Source: Limonium bicolor (Eukaryota; Streptophyta; Magnoliopsida; Caryophyllales; Plumbaginaceae). Taken from it: a stretch of DNA of 64,000 bases. Both the position numbers and the translations under genes were made by a program. Each line of letters starts with the position of its first letter. Within the stretch, counting starts at the first letter, position 1. Where the stretch lies: positions 144,638,982-144,702,981 of the forward strand of contig CM041781.1 in assembly GCA_023374045.1 (NCBI GenBank), written 5' to 3'. The notes below the pieces were generated by a model, which searched no databases, was not told the DNA's origin, and was given only the letters and a program-made list of their open reading frames with translations. Of this stretch, positions 47,945 through 59,689 are shown piece after piece.

Positions 47945-49904
47945 GAAGAGGCTGACGACCGCACCGATCCGGACCTTGCCTTCTGTGACACAGGGCTTTG
48001 AGGTCTTCTGTGATGCGTCCCACAAGGGACTAGGATGTGTTTTGATGCAGCAGGGTAAGGTAGTGGCTTATGGCTCTCGGCAGCTGAAGCCCTATGAGAA
48101 GAACTACCCTACCCACGATCTGGAGTTGGCAGCTGTGGTTTTTGCGCTTAAGATTTGGAGGCATTACCTGTATGGAGCGTCGTGTAAGGTCTACACGGAC
48201 CACAAGAGTCTCAAGTATTTGTTCACTCAGAAGGAGCTGAACTTGAGACAGAGAAGGTGGTTGGAGCTACTTCATGACTATGATTTGGAGTTCCTTTACC
48301 ATCCTGGTAGAGCGAACGTTGTAGCAGACGCTTTGAGTCGGAGAGGTGCTCCGGGTGTAGCTTGTGCCTTGACAGGAGTTCAGAGGTCCGCCTTAGAGCT
48401 TCAGCGTATGGGCGTTTGGGTAGTCAGACCAGCCAGTGCCAGTATGATAGCAGCGCTTTAGGTTCTGTCTTCGCTGGTCGACAGGATCAGAGTTGGTCAG
48501 GAGTCAGATTCGGCTTTGTGTCGGATCAGAGAGGGACTGTCTTCAGAGTAGAGTTCGGACTTCAGTGTCTCCAATGATGGTTGTCTGCGCTTCAGGGGTC
48601 GAGTGTGTGTGCCGGATGACACAGTTCTGCGTAGAGAGATCCTTCAGGAGGCTCAAGGAGCGCCATATTCAGTTCACCCAGGAGGGGTGAAGATGTATCG
48701 AGATCTCAGAGAGTCGTTCTGGTGGTCTGGGATGAAGCGTGACATCTCTGAGTTTGTTTCGAAGTGCCAGACCTGTCAGCAGGTGAAGGCTGAGCACCAT
48801 AGGCCTGCGGGTTTGCTTCAGCCCCTTCCCATTCCTGAGTGGAAGTGGGAGTGTATGGGGATGGACTTTGTCATAGGGTTACCTAAGACTCCTTCAGGTT
48901 GTGACGCTGTGTGGGTGATAGTTGATGGACTGACTAAGTCTGCCCATTTCTTACCTGTGAAGAAGACTTTCAGCTTGGAGCGTTTGGCTCGTCTGTATCT
49001 AGATGAGATAGTGAGGCTGCATGGTGTGCCTACTACTATAGTTTCTGATTGTGGCCCGCGCTTTGTTTCGAGATTCTGGCGCAGTTTGCATAAGGCCCTG
49101 GGTACGAATTTAGCTTTCAGTTCAGCCTACCATCCTCAGTCGGATGGCCAGACAGAGAGGACTAATCAGGTCCTGGAGGACATGCTTCGCGCATGTGTCC
49201 TAGATTTTAGGGGCAGCTGGGATCAGCATATGACCTTGATTGAGTTCGCCTACAACAACAGCTTTCAGGCGAGCATTGGTATGGCTCCGTTTGAAGCGTT
49301 GTATGGCAGGAGGTGCAAGTCTCCCATCTGTTGGGATGACCTGAAGGAGAGGGTCTTGGTTGGGCCCGAGCTGGTGCAGGGTGCAGTGGAGAAGATCAGG
49401 ATGATTCGGGAGCGTTTGCTTGTTGCTCAGAGTAGACAGAAGTGTTTTGCAGACTAGAGGCGCAGGCCGCTTGAGTTTGATGTTGGTGATCACGTCTATC
49501 TGCAAGTGTTGCCGGTCAGAGGCGTAGTCCGGTTCGGGAAGCATGGGAAGCTTAGCCCAAGGTTCGTTGGACCGTTTGAGATTCTAGAGAGGATTGGCCC
49601 TGTGGCTTATCGTCTAGCTTTGCCTCCATCCTTGTCTGATGTCCACAGTGTTTTCCATGTTTCGATGCTGAGGAAGTACTTGCATGATCCGTCTCATGTG
49701 ATCGACCACAGTCAGCTTCAGTGGAGAGAGGACTTCAGTTATGAGGCGGTGCCTACCCGTATTTTGGCTAGAGACGTTCGTCAGCTCCGTAGTAAGACCA
49801 TGCCTATGGTTAAGGTTCAATGATCTGATCAGTCAGAACGCGAAGCAACTTGGGAGCTCGAAGATGAGCTACGCACCAAGTTTCCCTCCCTTTTCGATCA
49901 GTGA
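47926..49904 (+). pseudogene. pol: RNase H-integrase of the RT-less element (reverse transcriptase deleted)
   Basis: Opens in [12 protein letters not shown], the linker normally found after RT. RNase [43 protein letters not shown]. Integrase: FWWSGMKRDI, CQTCQQVK, MDFVIGLP, VSDCGPRF (usual Arg-Asp replaced by Cys-Gly), SDGQTERT, FEALYGRRCKSP, then [13 protein letters not shown] and the chromodomain-like EATWELEDEL. One frame throughout, with four internal stops (48459, 48549, 49455, 49821), each TAG or TGA and each explained by a single CAG or TGG change. The catalytic D, D and E are present. Ends TGA at 49902. Confidence 0.92.
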
Positions 49905-49912
49905 GGTGAGTC

Positions 49913-49948
49913 AATTTCGAGGACGGAATTCTTTTAAGGGGGAGGTGA
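49913..49948 (+). promoter_or_regulatory. Hairpin plus polypurine tract of the RT-less element
   Basis: AATTTCG, loop AGGA, CGGAATT (49913-49930), then CTTTTAAGGGGGAGGTGA to the LTR at 49949. Confidence 0.8.
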
Positions 49949-52116
49949 TGTTATAACCCGTGTAATTGCAACATTAAATTATGTCTGGTTTATATAATGA
50001 TCTAAAATGGATTACATTACTTTTGTCAGTTGGGACATCGGTGGTATTGTTTTAATAGAAGAGGGCAAGGAAGTCCATCCATTAAAAACAATTAAGGTAA
50101 TTGTTTTATTAAGTAGATAAGTAAAGGAATTATATATTTATTTCCTTTCTTATTCCTAAACCTATCTACATCACGTCAGATTAATCGTGAAGAACATCTG
50201 AGCGGCAGTTCTCTTCTTCCCCTCTCTTTCTCTTGCTCTCAACTTCGTTGCTGCGTGTTTCTCCTTCCGTTATCAGGTTTGTAATGCAAGAATTTGGGAG
50301 TTCATTGGTGGTTTTCTTCTCTCGCAGTTTTCTGATTTTCAAGCCTTTGTGTATGATTAAATCAAAGGGCTTCGCTGCAGTTGGATTGTGGTCTGCGTGA
50401 TCTGCAGAACGGGTTCAAATTTGTAGGATTCTGCACTCTCGTTTTCAGGTTTGTGTTGCAGTTTTTGGATTTCGATATTCTAGGTTTTCCGTTCTAGTTG
50501 CTGATTGTGGAATTGTCGACTTGTGGAGATCAGAAACTGTTGCGTGTATCTGCTGGTGGATTTTTCGGGGCTGCTGTGGACTCTTCAGATCGTTGGATTA
50601 ATTGCTGATAATTGAGGTAGGTGGTTGCTTGATTCGGTTTAGAAGTTCAGCCATGGGGTATTGCAAGGATTGTTCTCTGATTTTGTGTTTGTTTCTATTT
50701 GCGTTAATTGTGTTCTTGGAATGGCTAAAACCCCATGGTCTTCTGTATTTATGACTGATTTGGTGTGTGTTCTGAATTGGCGATTTGTGGTGTCGAATTG
50801 CGTTGTTTTTCTGCTTTGTTCGTCTTCTGAAATCTGCAGTTTTGACACTGTCCGAACTTCCGTTCGAGCTTTGAAGTTCGGACAGCATGTTTTGCCCTTC
50901 TGGATTTCAAAGTTCGGGGTATGTCTGAACATCGGTCCGAGATTCGATGTTCAGACACTCCCCTGGGTTCTTCTCTGATTTAAGTTCGACCTGTGTCCGA
51001 ACTTCAATGTCCGGACACAAGGTCGGACCTTCCGCGTAACTCTTTCGTAAAACCCGTCCAAACATCAGTCCGAACTTAGATGTTCGGACACTCTGAAATT
51101 TCCTGTCTGATTTGAAATCGACTTGTGTCCGAACATTGATGTTCGGACACAAGTTCGGACATTTGACTATTCTGGTTTCTGAGTCTCGACTTGCGTCCGA
51201 ACTTCGACGTCCGGACACAAGGTCGGACACTACTCTGTTTTCTGCATAACTTCTCTGTCTGAACTTCAATTTGACTGCCGTTTGTGGCGTTGGACTCCTC
51301 TAAGCCTCTACTACTGTATTATAAGTGTTTTGGCATGTTTTCATGCAAGGTTGCTTCTGTTTTTGCAAACCTTATGTTTTGGGACACTTTACTCTATTTC
51401 TGAGCCGTGAATGGCTGGGTCGAGCTATTCCGTGGTATACCATGTAGACGTCGTTCTGAGTGTGGGTCATTCCCTTTCTGTTCTGTGTGGTTGACGAACC
51501 CTTTGGCTCTTTCGAGTCATTTCTGCGTTGCCGAGAGACCTATTATGGTCTACGGGTCTTCGACCCTTCTGAGTGTGTGCATTGTACTGTGTCCCTATCT
51601 GTTTGTGAACTCTAATTGTTTCTAAATTGGGAACCCTTGTGTTCCACTCTGTTTCTGTTTCTGAAAGCTTCTGACTGTTTGGGAATTGTGGATATAATGT
51701 TTATCTTCTCCTCCTTCTGATTTCAATCGTTTTGATCGACCTTACTGATGACGGTCGCTGCTTACTGGGCATAGTTGTGTGCTCACTCCCCTACTTTTAA
51801 CATTTTTGCAGATTGATCAGCGAGGGTCATCTTAAGTTTCTGGAGCTATAGCGTTTAGCTTTTTGTTCGTTCAGACTATTATTTATGATGATTGTAGCCT
51901 TCGGGCCTTACACTGTAATGACTTCTGTTCTGACTTGGTTATGTATTTGGGAGTTGTGTTAACTTCAGTTGTATTTTGATACTTTGGTTTATACAGTTTA
52001 TGAAAGCATTGTTTTGGGCCTTGATTCGATTGCTAGCTTTAGAGCCTTGCGTTATTAGGTAGTAATACGCGGCGTGTAATGCCCCTGACTCTTAGGCCGG
52101 TTTTGGGGGTGTTACA
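49949..52116 (+). repeat. 3' LTR of the RT-less element
   Basis: Partner of 44257-46474; differences are mostly substitutions plus one 50-60 bp gap. Palindrome cluster 50846-51232; acceptor-like CATTTTTGCAG ending 51811, 305 bp before the end. Confidence 0.92.
50846..51232 (+). repeat. Inverted-repeat cluster in RT-less element 3' LTR
   Basis: Same GTCCGAAC/GTTCGGAC design as 45199-45590, with a few arms decayed (TTCGAGC for TCCGAGC). Confidence 0.85.
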
Positions 52117-52121
52117 GCTCG

Positions 52122-52802
52122 GGTTGCTTTTGACTCGACAAAATAAGCATTGAGATAAGTTACAACCATCTCTATTTAAAAAAAGGTTTGTATACTGAGG
52201 TTAAGATAAGGATAAGAGGAACTGGAACTTGAGGAGTTTACTTACTGACTCACTTAATAAGATAACGCCTTAAGTCGTTCATTTGTGTGTGAACTATGTT
52301 TCTTCATCTGTGGAATGTTGTTTTTTTGCACTTCATATTATGATTGTGTTTCTAATCAACTTCCATGCTATCAACAATTAGTCGTCATAGCCCCTTTAGC
52401 TTGGGGGCCACGAGAGGGTCGTACCAGCATTCTTGCTGACCCCCTCTGGGGGCTGTTTGTATTTTGCAGGTAAGCGTCCCATGAAAAGTCACCCTGAGAG
52501 CAGGGTTGGTTAGACTTAGGCTGGGCTTTTATTTTGAGTACGGGTTGCGCTTCTGCATCCGTCTATTGATATTAAGACTTTGGGTAGTTATGTTGTTGCT
52601 CGAGAGACTATGAACTCGGTTGGTGGATGTTTTAAATATTTTGTATAATCTTTTTGGATAAGAGTTGTAAATATTTAAGGTTCGGTATCTTCTATCGATC
52701 AGACCGTGGCAAGGTCCCGGTGTCAGTTTATTCTGCTGCAACGTTTGTGATTAAGTTATTAAGTCTGCGATATCTACGATTGGCTTAGGACGGGGTGTTA
52801 CA
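52122..52802 (+). repeat. 3' LTR of the AlkB element, last piece
   Basis: Resumes GGTTGCTTTTGACTCGAC, matching 26846 onward in the 5' LTR. Acceptor-like GTATTTTGCAG ends at 52469, 333 bp before the LTR end (GGGGTGTTACA, 52802). Confidence 0.9.
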
Positions 52803-55258
52803 CTTGTGTAAGTGGGGAAGATGCTACTGGTTGATAAATAAGGTTATAGTTTGGGTGGTAATGAGTGGACTTGGGTGATGGAAGTGAAAATTGTAGGAGA
52901 ATGTTGTAAATTGTCAAGGAAATGACTAGGAATGTATAAGAGGGTATGATCATGAGAATGGTGAGTAAATTGAGAAAAGGAGATGGAAAAGTCTAAGGAG
53001 GGTGTAGTATGGTCAAGGTAAATGAAGAACAAGGTTAGGGTATTAAGAGGATGGAAAGAAATGTATAGGTATGTTCAAGTTTAGGAGTGATGAGTAACAA
53101 ATGGAAATGAGAGAAAATTGTGCAAGGAGATGCAAGATAACCTTGGGAAGTTTAGCAAAGGAAAGATGGATTGTAATAATGCTTGAGGAGAAGTTATATT
53201 GGTGTAAAAGGAATACTTAGGTTAGTGGAAGTCTTAGTCAAAATTTCTAGTTGGAACTGTAAGGAATCAAGTGTTAAGTGTTAAGAATTTTGTAAGAATT
53301 TGAGTAAATTTTTAAGGAGTTTGTTGGATGATTTAAGAGGTGGTTAAGGTGCCCAAAGGATGTTTAATAATGTGGGGAAACATGTGGAATGATTAGGAAA
53401 AGATTGGGGTGAATTTGGAGTGAAATAAGCATTTAAAAACAAGTTTCTGGTTTTGACCTACCTTAGGACCGACCTTGGCAAGGTAGGTCGGGCCCAGAAT
53501 ACCATCCAAGAAGCTTTTGACTTCGACCTACCTTAGGACCGACCTTGGCAAGGTCGGTCGGGCTAAAATTTTGATAACGGGAATGTTTCTGGTTCCGACC
53601 GACCTTGGGACCTACCCTGCAAGGTCGGTCGGCCCTTGTAAGAAACAAAATTCAAATTTTAAGGTTGATAAGAGGTATAGGTGGCATGCCCTTAAGAGGG
53701 TAATGATGATTAGAAAGACAAGGATATAAGGACTTAAGGGATTAAGTTAATTTAAGAATATAAGTGTTTACGGTTAAGTTTATAAGTACTTAAGTGGTAT
53801 TAGGTGGGGAGCAGTAATGGTTAAGTAGGTTAGGTTGATTGGAAAAGTAATTAACAACCTAAAACTGAATGAATGTTTTAGGACATGAGTATGTGGACTC
53901 CGGAGGAGAGTAAGCAACCGAACAACTGACAGTGTACGTTATGGTTTTCTTGTAGCCTGCTTGCTAACAAGGTGTCCCTCGGCTTGTGTGCTATTTGTTT
54001 ATGTGTGCCGACTAAACAAGATTAAGCATGAATCCGGTTTATTGTATTGTTGGGTGTTGTTTGAAACTAACACAACTTACCTCTGAGAACTTATTAACAA
54101 TGTTTAGTAAAGAATTGTGTGAGAATAAGGAACACTCCCAAATATTGTTTTATTAGTAACCGAAAGTGGTTAACTAACAAACATTAAGTTTGAGACTTCT
54201 ACTAACTAGAACTTGGGGGAGTGAGGAATCCGGAATGGTTCGGTCATGCATGTGTTAAGTAGGAGGTTGGTATGCTTATCAGGTCATGACTTCCAAATAT
54301 GACTTGTCTTCGGACTCGTCGCTTAGAGTCGACATATAGACTCGGTCACCTCGATTTCTGTTCAAGGTGGGAGGTATTACTGAGATGATGTGGTGGGATC
54401 TACCGAAATCCCAACTAATTATAACAAATATTGTTTATGTAAATCAATGGAGCTGATAACTCATTGGTTAGGGTTACCTTGACCCGACAAAAAAAAACAA
54501 TGAATTAAGGAACAACCATTCTAATTAAAGAACGGTTGTCTTAGTTGAGATAAGATTTGAGATAAGGTTTGAGATAAAGTACAACCAATTCTAATTAAAG
54601 AACGGTTGGTACATAAGACTGAGGTAAAATAAGGATGGACTGAGATTTAGAGGAATAAAAACTTAAGGAGTTAAATGACTAACTCACTAATTAAGGGAAC
54701 GCTTTTAAGTCGTTCTTTGTGTGTGAACCATGTGTGTTCATATATGGATTGTTGTTTATTGCACATTCTATTATGTTGTGCATCTAATCAATCTCCATGT
54801 TATCGATAATTAGTCGTCGTAGCTCCGTTAGCTTGGGGGCTATAAGAGAATCTTATCAGCAAAGGTGCTGACCCCCTCGGGGGCTACTATTTATTTTACA
54901 GGTGAATAGCAGAAGGCAACCGTCCTGAGAGTAAGATGGGGTAGACGTATTACGGGTTTAAGTGCGACCTACGAGTTGTGCATGTACTCTCGTATGGTAA
55001 ATTGTGTTAGTAAGTTGTATAGGATGTAAGGAGATTGTAAGATTGTTACGTAATTGGTTAAGGCTTGTAAGCACTAATGTTCGGTATATTCGGGTCCATC
55101 AGACCGTAGCTAGATCTTGGAGATTTTAGTATGCCTAGTTGGTCACGTGGGTGACCAACGGCGGTAACACCAAATGTTGTAAGAAATCCGCTGCAAAGTT
55201 AATATAAGTGAATGGAGGTTTATGAGATAAGTATTACTTTATGAATTGGGGTGTTACA
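52803..55258 (+). repeat. LARD-2 5' LTR, 3' portion
   Basis: Begins right after the AlkB element's 3' LTR and ends GGGGTGTTACA at 55258, just before the primer site. Shares with other LTRs in the window GAATGTTTTAGGAC, a GCTTGCTAAC..GGTGTCCCTCGGC stretch, a GAATCCGG..CGGTCATGCATG stretch, and the acceptor-like TTTATTTTACAG (ends 54901, 357 bp from the end) after the hairpin GACCCCCTCGGGGGCT. Confidence 0.85.
53455..53635 (+). repeat. Inverted-repeat cluster in LARD-2 5' LTR
   Basis: Three units about 70 bp apart of GACC(T/G)ACCTTAGGACCGACC facing GGCAAGG(T/C)(A/C)GGTCGG, separated by TTTCTGGTT-type spacers. Confidence 0.85.
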
Positions 55259-55263
55259 AAATG

Positions 55264-55288
55264 TGGTATCAGAGCGTACTTACGCTCT
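55264..55288 (+). promoter_or_regulatory. LARD-2 primer-binding site (initiator tRNA-Met) with overlapping hairpin
   Basis: TGGTATCAGAGC (55264-55275). Hairpin AGAGCGTA, loop CT, TACGCTCT (55271-55288). Confidence 0.9.
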
Positions 55289-58200
55289 GATGACAGGAAT
55301 TACCGAACTTATGAGGCTACCGAGTTAGAACTTGATTTATCGGTTAAAGGTTGAGTGATAGAGCGAGAGGTGCGTTAGTTAGGACTTCCCGGTGTTTACC
55401 CTATCTGGCAGCTAGTTAACAGTAAGCAATACGAGAAACATCTTGTTGTACAATAGTTTACGAGAACTTGAACGTTTTAATTGAAGCGCAATGATGAAAC
55501 AGGTGCTGCCAACGGGATTCTACCAATAAAAGAACGGTAATTAACGGCAACATGGGTCGACATGCTACGCAATCGAGATACCCCGCCATACCAATAATTA
55601 GGAAAGCACTACGAGCGCAATGGAGAGGAAAAAGATAAGCGACATAAGTACCGGACAGTGGTCCAAAAGAGCATAGCAGTGGGATAATACAAAGCATGAG
55701 GATTAAGACTACCGAAAGTTCAAGTTTGAAACGGGCACACCAAACCCCATACAATGAGAAAGGTTACAAACCTGGCCGACATAGCGCAGAGGATGATAAA
55801 AATGCGCACAAACTGTATACCGAAGTAGGACTATGACGTAGTGCCTAAAGGAGAATCATTACTTAGTAACCACGACAAATGTATTGAAACGGGAGCGAGA
55901 ATTAAGACATAAGTAAGTAACGAGGGGTTTCCTCAGAAAGAGGAACACCCTGACAATAACAGTACTGTAAAAAACAACCAGGAAACTACCGAATGGCTAG
56001 TTGTCCAAGATAAGAGAACATCGAAGGAGACTCGAGGACTACCAAAGATATAAAAATTAGGTGGAAGTACCACTACCGATGCGCACTGTACCGGTAGCCC
56101 ATCTTGCATGGCGCACTTGCCATAGTAAGTGCTACCACGGTTAAGCTACACGGAAAGCCATCATGGCGAGATAGTAGAATGCTACAGTCGTAATACACAC
56201 TAATACCGGATTGTAAATCCATAAGAACGAGAGAATGAGAGCATGGAAGGGCCTGACGGCCTGACCATGATGAGATTAGTCGACACACCAGTCAGCAGGG
56301 AGCTGAACTTGGACGGAATACTAAACGATATAAATTTTCGCAGAGGTACAACCTACTACAGTAACAACCGACAGTACGGTAAGAACATCAATCCCGAACC
56401 TCAAAGAGAAATACCTAAGAGATTGCTCAGTGATGCGAGCAAAAAGTATGTAAGTAATAACACACAAGGAATGCATTACGAAATACAATGAAGACAGTCG
56501 ACGAAACGACTTTCAACAAGAATGGGATAAGACTCCTAGGATGACCACTAAGAATACCAGTAACAAACATACTTCATTGAAGATGTTGGTAAACCCCGGA
56601 AACAGGGATAGAGGAAATAAACTTAACGTATAACCAACTAAGGATTAAAACATGTACAATCCCGGCAGAGGGAAGCTTAGAGGAGTACACCATGGAGTGG
56701 CATATCCGAGCAGAACAAAACTCGAAAATGACGGTTAGTATTGTTTGCTTAACTCATTAACACCTAAGTATGACTAATCATCAACGGGTGGTGTAGTCAA
56801 CGAGAGTTGAACGAAGCATTGAGATGGAATCACATGATAACCTAGACAAATATCTAACTTAGACATCGTAAGGCAGATGCCTAATAAGAACCGATCCGTA
56901 ATTGTTAAAAGGTGCAAGTCTATGAAAATGACAGAATTGTCATAGACACTGGTTAATGCCAGATCACCTGAACGAACTTCCATAGCGGGAAGCAGGATGC
57001 AACAACTTGCCATGAGACCCGGTACTACATTAAATATGTATCCTAATGGTGGATAGTGTTCAAAGAACCTGAAACATATGAAGATAGCCTATGGATGAGT
57101 AAGAGTACAGTAGTGAACCGAGCATCAGCTCTCACTCAATGACATTAAGCACTAAGAGCCTACGAGCCAAGGATGTTAACCACATCAGAGCCTAAGGCGC
57201 AGGAAGGGATAGGAGAGCCTATATAAGCCATGAATGAACCATAATTCGTAGATGTGAACGGTTAACAAAACTGTAAGTTAATTGTAGAAGATATTACCGA
57301 ATGGGCACCAATGAGAATATTAAGATAATGTTATCGATAGGGGCGGAGAATGAACCATTCCTTTTAGGGTGAGGATACCTCTCCTTGCTGTGAGGCCATG
57401 AGTGGGAATAAACCCCTCAAAACGGGCTTTCACTTATTAGAGATAGGATACTTTTGTTAGAGAATGGAAGCCGTAAACCTTGAGATTACCTTAGAATGTA
57501 CGAGATACACTTGAGTAATAGGGGAGGCTTCATAGACAGACCTCATATCCAACACCCGGGATTTAAGAATCAGTAATCGTCAGAGATAAACGTTGTGAGT
57601 GCACTATATGGCACGTCATGTGACAAACGCTCAAAAGAGATTGTGATTCAACGGATGACTTCTTTAGTAACCGGTTAAATTACATGGTAAATAACATCAT
57701 AAGGGATGAAAGAACGTGAGAGAGACTGACCTACATACGAAACCAAAATTGAAGTGAAACATCTTCATACTAAGAGAACAATTTTATGACACGGTACGGT
57801 AATTGCCATACACCCGGAATTGGGGAACCCCCAGTGTGTTTATACCAGGAATGGATTGAGTATAAGATAAGATGTTAGAATAAATGAGTAAGTAGTTGCA
57901 CCATCAATGGGCAACATGGTAAGGGCCAACTACCACGGTGGCAGAGGTCAAAAGGACAATACCTATATAAGTGGATTAAGTCATGGTGCGCAGTAAAGTG
58001 ACCATTATGTATAAGCCGTCAAATATTGACACTGAGGCAATTAGATTTATGAGCTAAGACCGACATAAGTAAGGAAATAAGATGGTAGACGAACTGTGCA
58101 TTGATGTCAGTACTCTTGACCTTGCGAGGTAAGATTTCACAATAAGCACATTTTCCATTCTTTAGGGAAATGGAAGTGCGTTCCTAGTAGATCAACATAA

Positions 58201-59383
58201 GAAACAAGATAAGAGGCTCTGGAAAAAGGCCTCAGTTACTAAGAGACCAAATCAGTACGGGATACAGAAAGGAGATAGAGCATACCATACCCAAGATCAT
58301 AGTAAATGGATTTTCCTTGAATAAGTTCAAGAATAACAGTAAGTTTCATTATGGAACGATGAAAGAGGAGATCGACAATAGAATACTTCATAGTTAGAAA
58401 TATCTAAACGTGTGATGAACACTACGAGTTTACTAAAACGAGATGTGGGACGACTACACCCCACAGGGGCTTGCAGGCCTGACAAGCTCATTTATGAGTT
58501 AGTCGGGTAAGTAGTAATGTACCAGTAAGGTACCCCATGCATGTAAACGAGTAGTGTAAGGAACACGGGAAGTAGTCGACTCCGTACCACGGTCAACGAC
58601 GCAAGATTAGACAGGAGCAGCTACTACCACAAACAGTTGAAGAGAAGGAACTCAGTTGAACCAATGACACAAAGGGACCGAAGAACCCATTTAGATAAAA
58701 ATAATTAAGAATTATGAAGTGCGAAGAGCACGGATTATTAAGTATCGACAAAGGACATGTCTTAGGGAATTAAGGATAAAACTGTAAAACGCAATAAGCA
58801 CTAAACAGTAGTTTTAGATTAAGAATCATCCTCAGACCAAAGGTCTGTTGGAAAGAACGATTTAGACACTTAAGAGAACACAAAGGGTGTGAACGTTAGA
58901 TCTCTAGAGAGACTGGATAGACGAGCTACAACTCATTAAGGCCGTGTATATATAAAGATAACACGTGTCCATTGAGGGACCTTTAGTACTAAATTATAAG
59001 CATGTAGGAGAAGGATATACAATACTATAAAGGATAAGAAAGGCAAACTAAGCCTAAGGTTATCAGAGTCGCGCGGCAGAAGCTAGTAGACCGGTACCTT
59101 AAAAGTTTCATATACCTAATGAACGGGAAAGGAAAGATGTACCGCACATCTTCCAGTTAGATGAACATACGACTTGTCGACCGAATGCTTTAGAACCTTT
59201 AAGGCTAAACCCGAGCACATTAGAGAAACTGGTATATATACCGATAAGAATCCTCGATACAGAGACTAAGCCATTAACATGGTCGAGACCCTCTGATCGA
59301 ATCATAAGTGAGATAAATGACATGGAAGAAAGCTTAGTGAGAATTAGACATCTTGAACCTATGTTCAAGGATGATATAATGTT
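55289..59383 (+). other. LARD-2 internal domain, no intact gene
   Basis: Conserved blocks with LARD-1: after the primer site; 56105-56135 (hairpin at 56113-56132); 56243-56310; 58370-58610 (hairpin at 58486-58499). A weak protease-like trace (CCAGGAATGGATTGA, reading PGMD then a stop, near 57827) hints that part derives from pol. The frame at 56243-56491 shares GP..LT and TPVS..L with the LARD-1 frame at 6202, but I cannot name it. Confidence 0.6.
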
Positions 59384-59419
59384 GATTACGTGGGCGTAAT
59401 CCATTTTAAGGGGGGTAGA
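59384..59419 (+). promoter_or_regulatory. LARD-2 internal hairpin plus polypurine tract
   Basis: GATTACG, loop TGGG, CGTAATC (59384-59401), then TTTTAAGGGGGGTAGA (59404-59419), identical to LARD-1 8752-8787 in the stem and tract. No polypurine tract is seen directly before the 3' LTR at 59690. Confidence 0.7.
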
Positions 59420-59689
59420 ACGAAAAACCGCTTAGCGTGTGTTTATGTACTGAGTACGTAAACTATGGTGTGCATAGCACAAAAGAATTTAAGAATTTGT
59501 TTTACATAAACATTTTGAGATTAATTATGGTTTTTTCGCACAGAAGATGCGAATACCATACATATTAAGTACCTATCTTGTTAACTCCGGTGTTAGTACA
59601 AGTTAAGTGAATTAGTGAAGAGGATTAAAGAGACTTAAGGAATATATGAGATATGAGTCGATATGAAGTATGTGTGAGATAAGAATAAG

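Larger units (their letters stand above)
44257..52116 (+). mobile_element. RT-less Ty3/gypsy chromovirus (Tekay-like)
   Basis: LTRs 44257-46474 (2218 bp) and 49949-52116 (2168 bp) start TGTTATAACCCGTG and end GTGTTACA. Flanks GCTAG (44252-44256) and GCTCG (52117-52121) form a 5 bp duplication with one mismatch. Primer site TGGTATCAGATCC (46480), polypurine tract before 49949. gag, protease, RNase H and integrase are present but reverse transcriptase is absent. The 5' LTR has a 50-60 bp segment near 44555-44610 that the 3' LTR lacks. The AlkB element's LTR resumes exactly after it. Confidence 0.92.
17298..52802 (+). mobile_element. AlkB element: Ty3/gypsy chromovirus carrying an AlkB-like ORF, with four nested insertions
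   Basis: Pieces in order: 5' LTR (17298-17555 and 24651-27506), leader and gag (27507-29084), AlkB-like ORF (29199-29936), protease-RT-RNase H-integrase (30070-33036, resuming 40206-40628), polypurine tract, 3' LTR (40937-44256 and 52122-52802). The first 957 bp of the 5' LTR lie beyond the CACTA insertion and are off-window. The integrase tail and the chromodomain-like EATWELED end place it near the Tekay/Del chromoviruses. It inserted in the 5' LTR of LARD-2; the right-hand flank starts CTTGT at 52803. Many stops and a deleted primer site show it is dead. Confidence 0.88.

Noticed and set aside
53455..53635. Regularly spaced palindromes resembling a CRISPR array
   Set aside because: Spacers are similar to each other, no associated genes, and the array sits inside an LTR.
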